NCBI RefSeq assembly: GCF_031822435.1
Contig: NZ_JAVQLW010000001.1
Location: forward strand, 2,179,501 to 2,243,500
Source of the DNA: Paracoccus sp. MBLB3053
GTDB lineage: Bacteria > Pseudomonadota > Alphaproteobacteria > Rhodobacterales > Rhodobacteraceae
Length of the DNA: 64,000 bases
Direction: 5' to 3'
In this document: in pieces, positions 61,980 through 64,000 of the stretch
Layout of the letters: every line of letters begins with the position of its first letter
How positions within the stretch are numbered: position 1 is the stretch's first letter
Program-made: the position numbers and the translations under genes
Notes under the pieces: generated by a model
The model's input: the letters and a program-made list of their open reading frames with translations, nothing else
Databases searched by the model: none
Told to the model about the DNA's origin: nothing

Positions 61980-64000
61980 ATGACGGACGGGAAACTCGGC
62001 AAGGGCGCACTGGCGCTGATTTCGGCGCTGGCTTTGGCCGGGCCGGTTGCGATGGTGCCTATGCCCGCCTCGGCCTATGTGTTCAACAATGTGCGCATAG
62101 AAGGCAATCAAAGGATCGAACCCCAGACGATCCTGTCCTTCCTGGACCTTCCGCGGGGGCAGGATGTCAGTGGCGGACAGCTGAATGCGGCGTTCCAGCG
62201 CCTGCAGAATTCGGGGCTTTTCGAAAAGGTCGAACTGACGCCTTCGGGAAGTACGCTCGTGGTCACGGTCGCGGAATACCCGACCATCAACACGATCGCG
62301 TTCGAGGGCAACAAGCGCCTCAAGGATGACAACCTGAACCAGGTTGTGCAGTCCAAGTCTCGCCGGGTCTATTCGCCCGCCCAGGCCGAGGCCGATGCCG
62401 CCGAGATCAGCAAGGTCTATGCCTCGCAAGGGCGTCTGGCCGCGCGGGTCGATCCCAAGATCATCCGTCGCAGTGGCAACCGTGTCGACCTGGTGTTCGA
62501 GATCCGCGAAGGCGACGTGACCGAGATCGAGCGGATCGGCTTCGTCGGCAACCGCGCATTCTCGGATCAGAAACTGCGCAATGTGCTGCAGACCAAACAG
62601 GCGGGCCTGCTTCGCACTTTCATCAAGCGCGACACGTTTTCCCCCGATCGGCTTCCGGTCGACGAAAAGCTGCTGACCGATTTCTACCGTTCGCGCGGCT
62701 ATGCCGACTTCAAGGTTCAGGCCATCGCGCCCGAGGTTGCGCGGGAACGCGATGCTTTCTACATCACTTTCCAGATCCAGGAAGGCCCGCGCTATACCTT
62801 CCGCAACATCAACACCGTCAGTGAAGTTCCCGGCGTGGATGCCGCGGATTTCCAGGCGCAGAACCGTGTTCGCCCGGGCGCCGTCTATAACCCGACCTCG
62901 ATCGACACCACCATCCGCCGGATGGAGGCGCTGGCGATCAACAAGGGACTGAACTTCGTTTCGATCGAGCCGCGCATCACCCGGAACATGCGCGACCAGA
63001 CGCTGGATCTGACCTTTGCCCTGACGCGCGGGCCGCGGGTCTTCGTCGAACGGATCGACATCGAAGGCAACACGACCACGCTGGACGAGGTGATCCGCCG
63101 GCAGTTTGCGACGGTCGAAGGCGATCCCTTCAACCCGCGTGAGATCCGCAACTCGGCAGAGCGTTTGCGGGCCCTGGGATATTTTGCGGATGTCCAGGCC
63201 GAAAGCCGCCCCGGCTCCAGCGCGGATCAGGTCATCGTCGACGTGAACGTCGAGGAACAGCCCACCGGCAGCCTGTCCTTTGGCGTGAGCTACGGCGTCT
63301 CGACGGGGGTGGGCTTCAACGCCTCTCTGGCCGAGAAGAACTTCCTTGGACGTGGCCAGGAACTGAATCTTTCCTTCGCTGCCGGGTCCGACAACCAGTC
63401 ATCGGGCATTACCTTCGTGGAGCCCTATTTCCTGGGCCGCAACCTGAAGGCGCGGGCGCAGGTCTGGTACAACACGACCAACCGCTACAATTCCGACTAT
63501 AATACACGCTCGGTCGGGTTGCAGACGGGATTCGAATTCCCGGTCTCCGAGAATGGCCGGCTGGAACTGCGCTACAAGCTCAGCAAGGATACCCTGTTCG
63601 ACGTCGACCCGATCGAGGTGGATTCGGAATCGGGTGAACTCGACGGCTCGTCGCCGATCCTGTTCCGCGAGCAGGGCGGCTTCTTCACCTCGGCGCTTGG
63701 CTATACCTACGGTTATGACAGCCGCATCACCGGAATCGACCCGCTGACCCGGTATCGCTTGCGTCTCTCGCAGGATTTCGCCGGTCTGGGCGGAGACGTG
63801 AAATCCGTGACCACCTCGGTCTATGGCGGCGTCGAAAGCAATGCCTGGCGTGAGAACGTAACATTCCTCGCCGAGCTTGAGGGTGGTGCGGTCCATATGC
63901 TCGACGATGAGTCCACGCGTTTCCTTGACCGCTACACCGGCAACGGAAAGATCCGCGGTTTCGAACCCAACGGCCTTGGCCCGCGCGACCTTTATGCGCC
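61980..64000 (+). CDS. bamA: Outer-membrane assembly factor BamA (3' end outside window)
   Basis: About 673 codons of the Omp85 family insertase. Signal peptide ALALISALALAGPVAMVPMP..ASA; five POTRA domains (starting at YVFNNVRIEGNQRIEPQTIL, TINTIAFEGNKRLKDDNL, TEIERIGFVGNRAFSDQKL, YTFRNINTVSEVPGVD, VFVERIDIEGNTTTLDEVI); then beta-barrel strands from about residue 435 on (GSLSFGVSYGVSTGVGFNAS). The RGF motif of barrel loop 6 is seen just before the cut (KIRGFEPNGLGPRD). The ATG at 61980 follows GAGGGG. Only the last barrel strands are missing. Confidence 0.96.
   Translation, partial: MTDGKLGKGALALISALALAGPVAMVPMPASAYVFNNVRIEGNQRIEPQTILSFLDLPRGQDVSGGQLNAAFQRLQNSGLFEKVELTPSGSTLVVTVAEYPTINTIAFEGNKRLKDDNLNQVVQSKSRRVYSPAQAEADAAEISKVYASQGRLAARVDPKIIRRSGNRVDLVFEIREGDVTEIERIGFVGNRAFSDQKLRNVLQTKQAGLLRTFIKRDTFSPDRLPVDEKLLTDFYRSRGYADFKVQAIAPEVARERDAFYITFQIQEGPRYTFRNINTVSEVPGVDAADFQAQNRVRPGAVYNPTSIDTTIRRMEALAINKGLNFVSIEPRITRNMRDQTLDLTFALTRGPRVFVERIDIEGNTTTLDEVIRRQFATVEGDPFNPREIRNSAERLRALGYFADVQAESRPGSSADQVIVDVNVEEQPTGSLSFGVSYGVSTGVGFNASLAEKNFLGRGQELNLSFAAGSDNQSSGITFVEPYFLGRNLKARAQVWYNTTNRYNSDYNTRSVGLQTGFEFPVSENGRLELRYKLSKDTLFDVDPIEVDSESGELDGSSPILFREQGGFFTSALGYTYGYDSRITGIDPLTRYRLRLSQDFAGLGGDVKSVTTSVYGGVESNAWRENVTFLAELEGGAVHMLDDESTRFLDRYTGNGKIRGFEPNGLGPRDLYA

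Overview
The window looks like a chromosomal segment of an alphaproteobacterium of the Rhodobacteraceae, most likely Paracoccus or a close relative. The grounds are a high-GC, tightly packed gene layout, heme made by the C4 route (5-aminolevulinate synthase), a NifS-type desulfurase-sufBCD-sufS operon with YIP1-like membrane genes inside it, ctaA, and the pairs glnD-murJ and rodZ-ispG. The organism call rests on recognised families and gene order, not on a database search. Almost everything is housekeeping.

Layout. 1-6.8 kb: truncated trpS, a rhomboid-fold protein that has lost its catalytic residues, and a minus-strand run of LpoA-like lipoprotein, glnD and murJ. 6.9-10.8 kb: rsmI-yraN-gshB, facing comM. 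10.9-19.3 kb: one overlapping operon of coaBC, cysteine desulfurase, sufB, sufC, sufD, two membrane proteins and sufS, linking coenzyme A synthesis to Fe-S cluster assembly. 19.3-20.05 kb: tRNA-Arg(CCG) followed by a wrecked phage-type DNA cytosine methyltransferase, probably the scar of an old integrated element. 20-26.2 kb: M20 peptidase and hemA, diverging from an operator-rich region with an FNR-like box, then rodZ-like, ispG and dsbA-like. 26.4-32.6 kb: aminotransferase-amidase, PBP1A, prfB. 32.6-38.4 kb: LysE exporter, patatin, psuK-psuG, a YqjD/YqjE-like stress membrane pair, monothiol glutaredoxin and BolA.

38.5-41.25 kb holds the most unusual part: a three-gene minus-strand cassette (beta-sandwich protein, Ig/LamG-like protein, GQS-type esterase) with its own terminator and no signal peptides. 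It looks like a phage- or gene-transfer-agent-type fibre module. 41.6-47.4 kb: guaA, a divergent thiE-like gene, a TrmJ-like methyltransferase, ctaA and an M32 carboxypeptidase. 47.4-52.1 kb: minus-strand run of a 54-aa membrane protein, a CoxE-like VWA protein, an M48 peptidase, an alpha/beta hydrolase and a cytochrome P450. 52.2-56.3 kb: ppx-rlmE, an AraC regulator and miaA. 56.4-64 kb: the conserved pyrH-frr-uppS-cdsA-dxr-rseP-bamA block, cut off inside bamA.

No CRISPR array, complete insertion sequence, rRNA gene or replication origin was seen. I found no convincing complete new defence or biosynthetic system. The fibre-like cassette is the best candidate for something undescribed.
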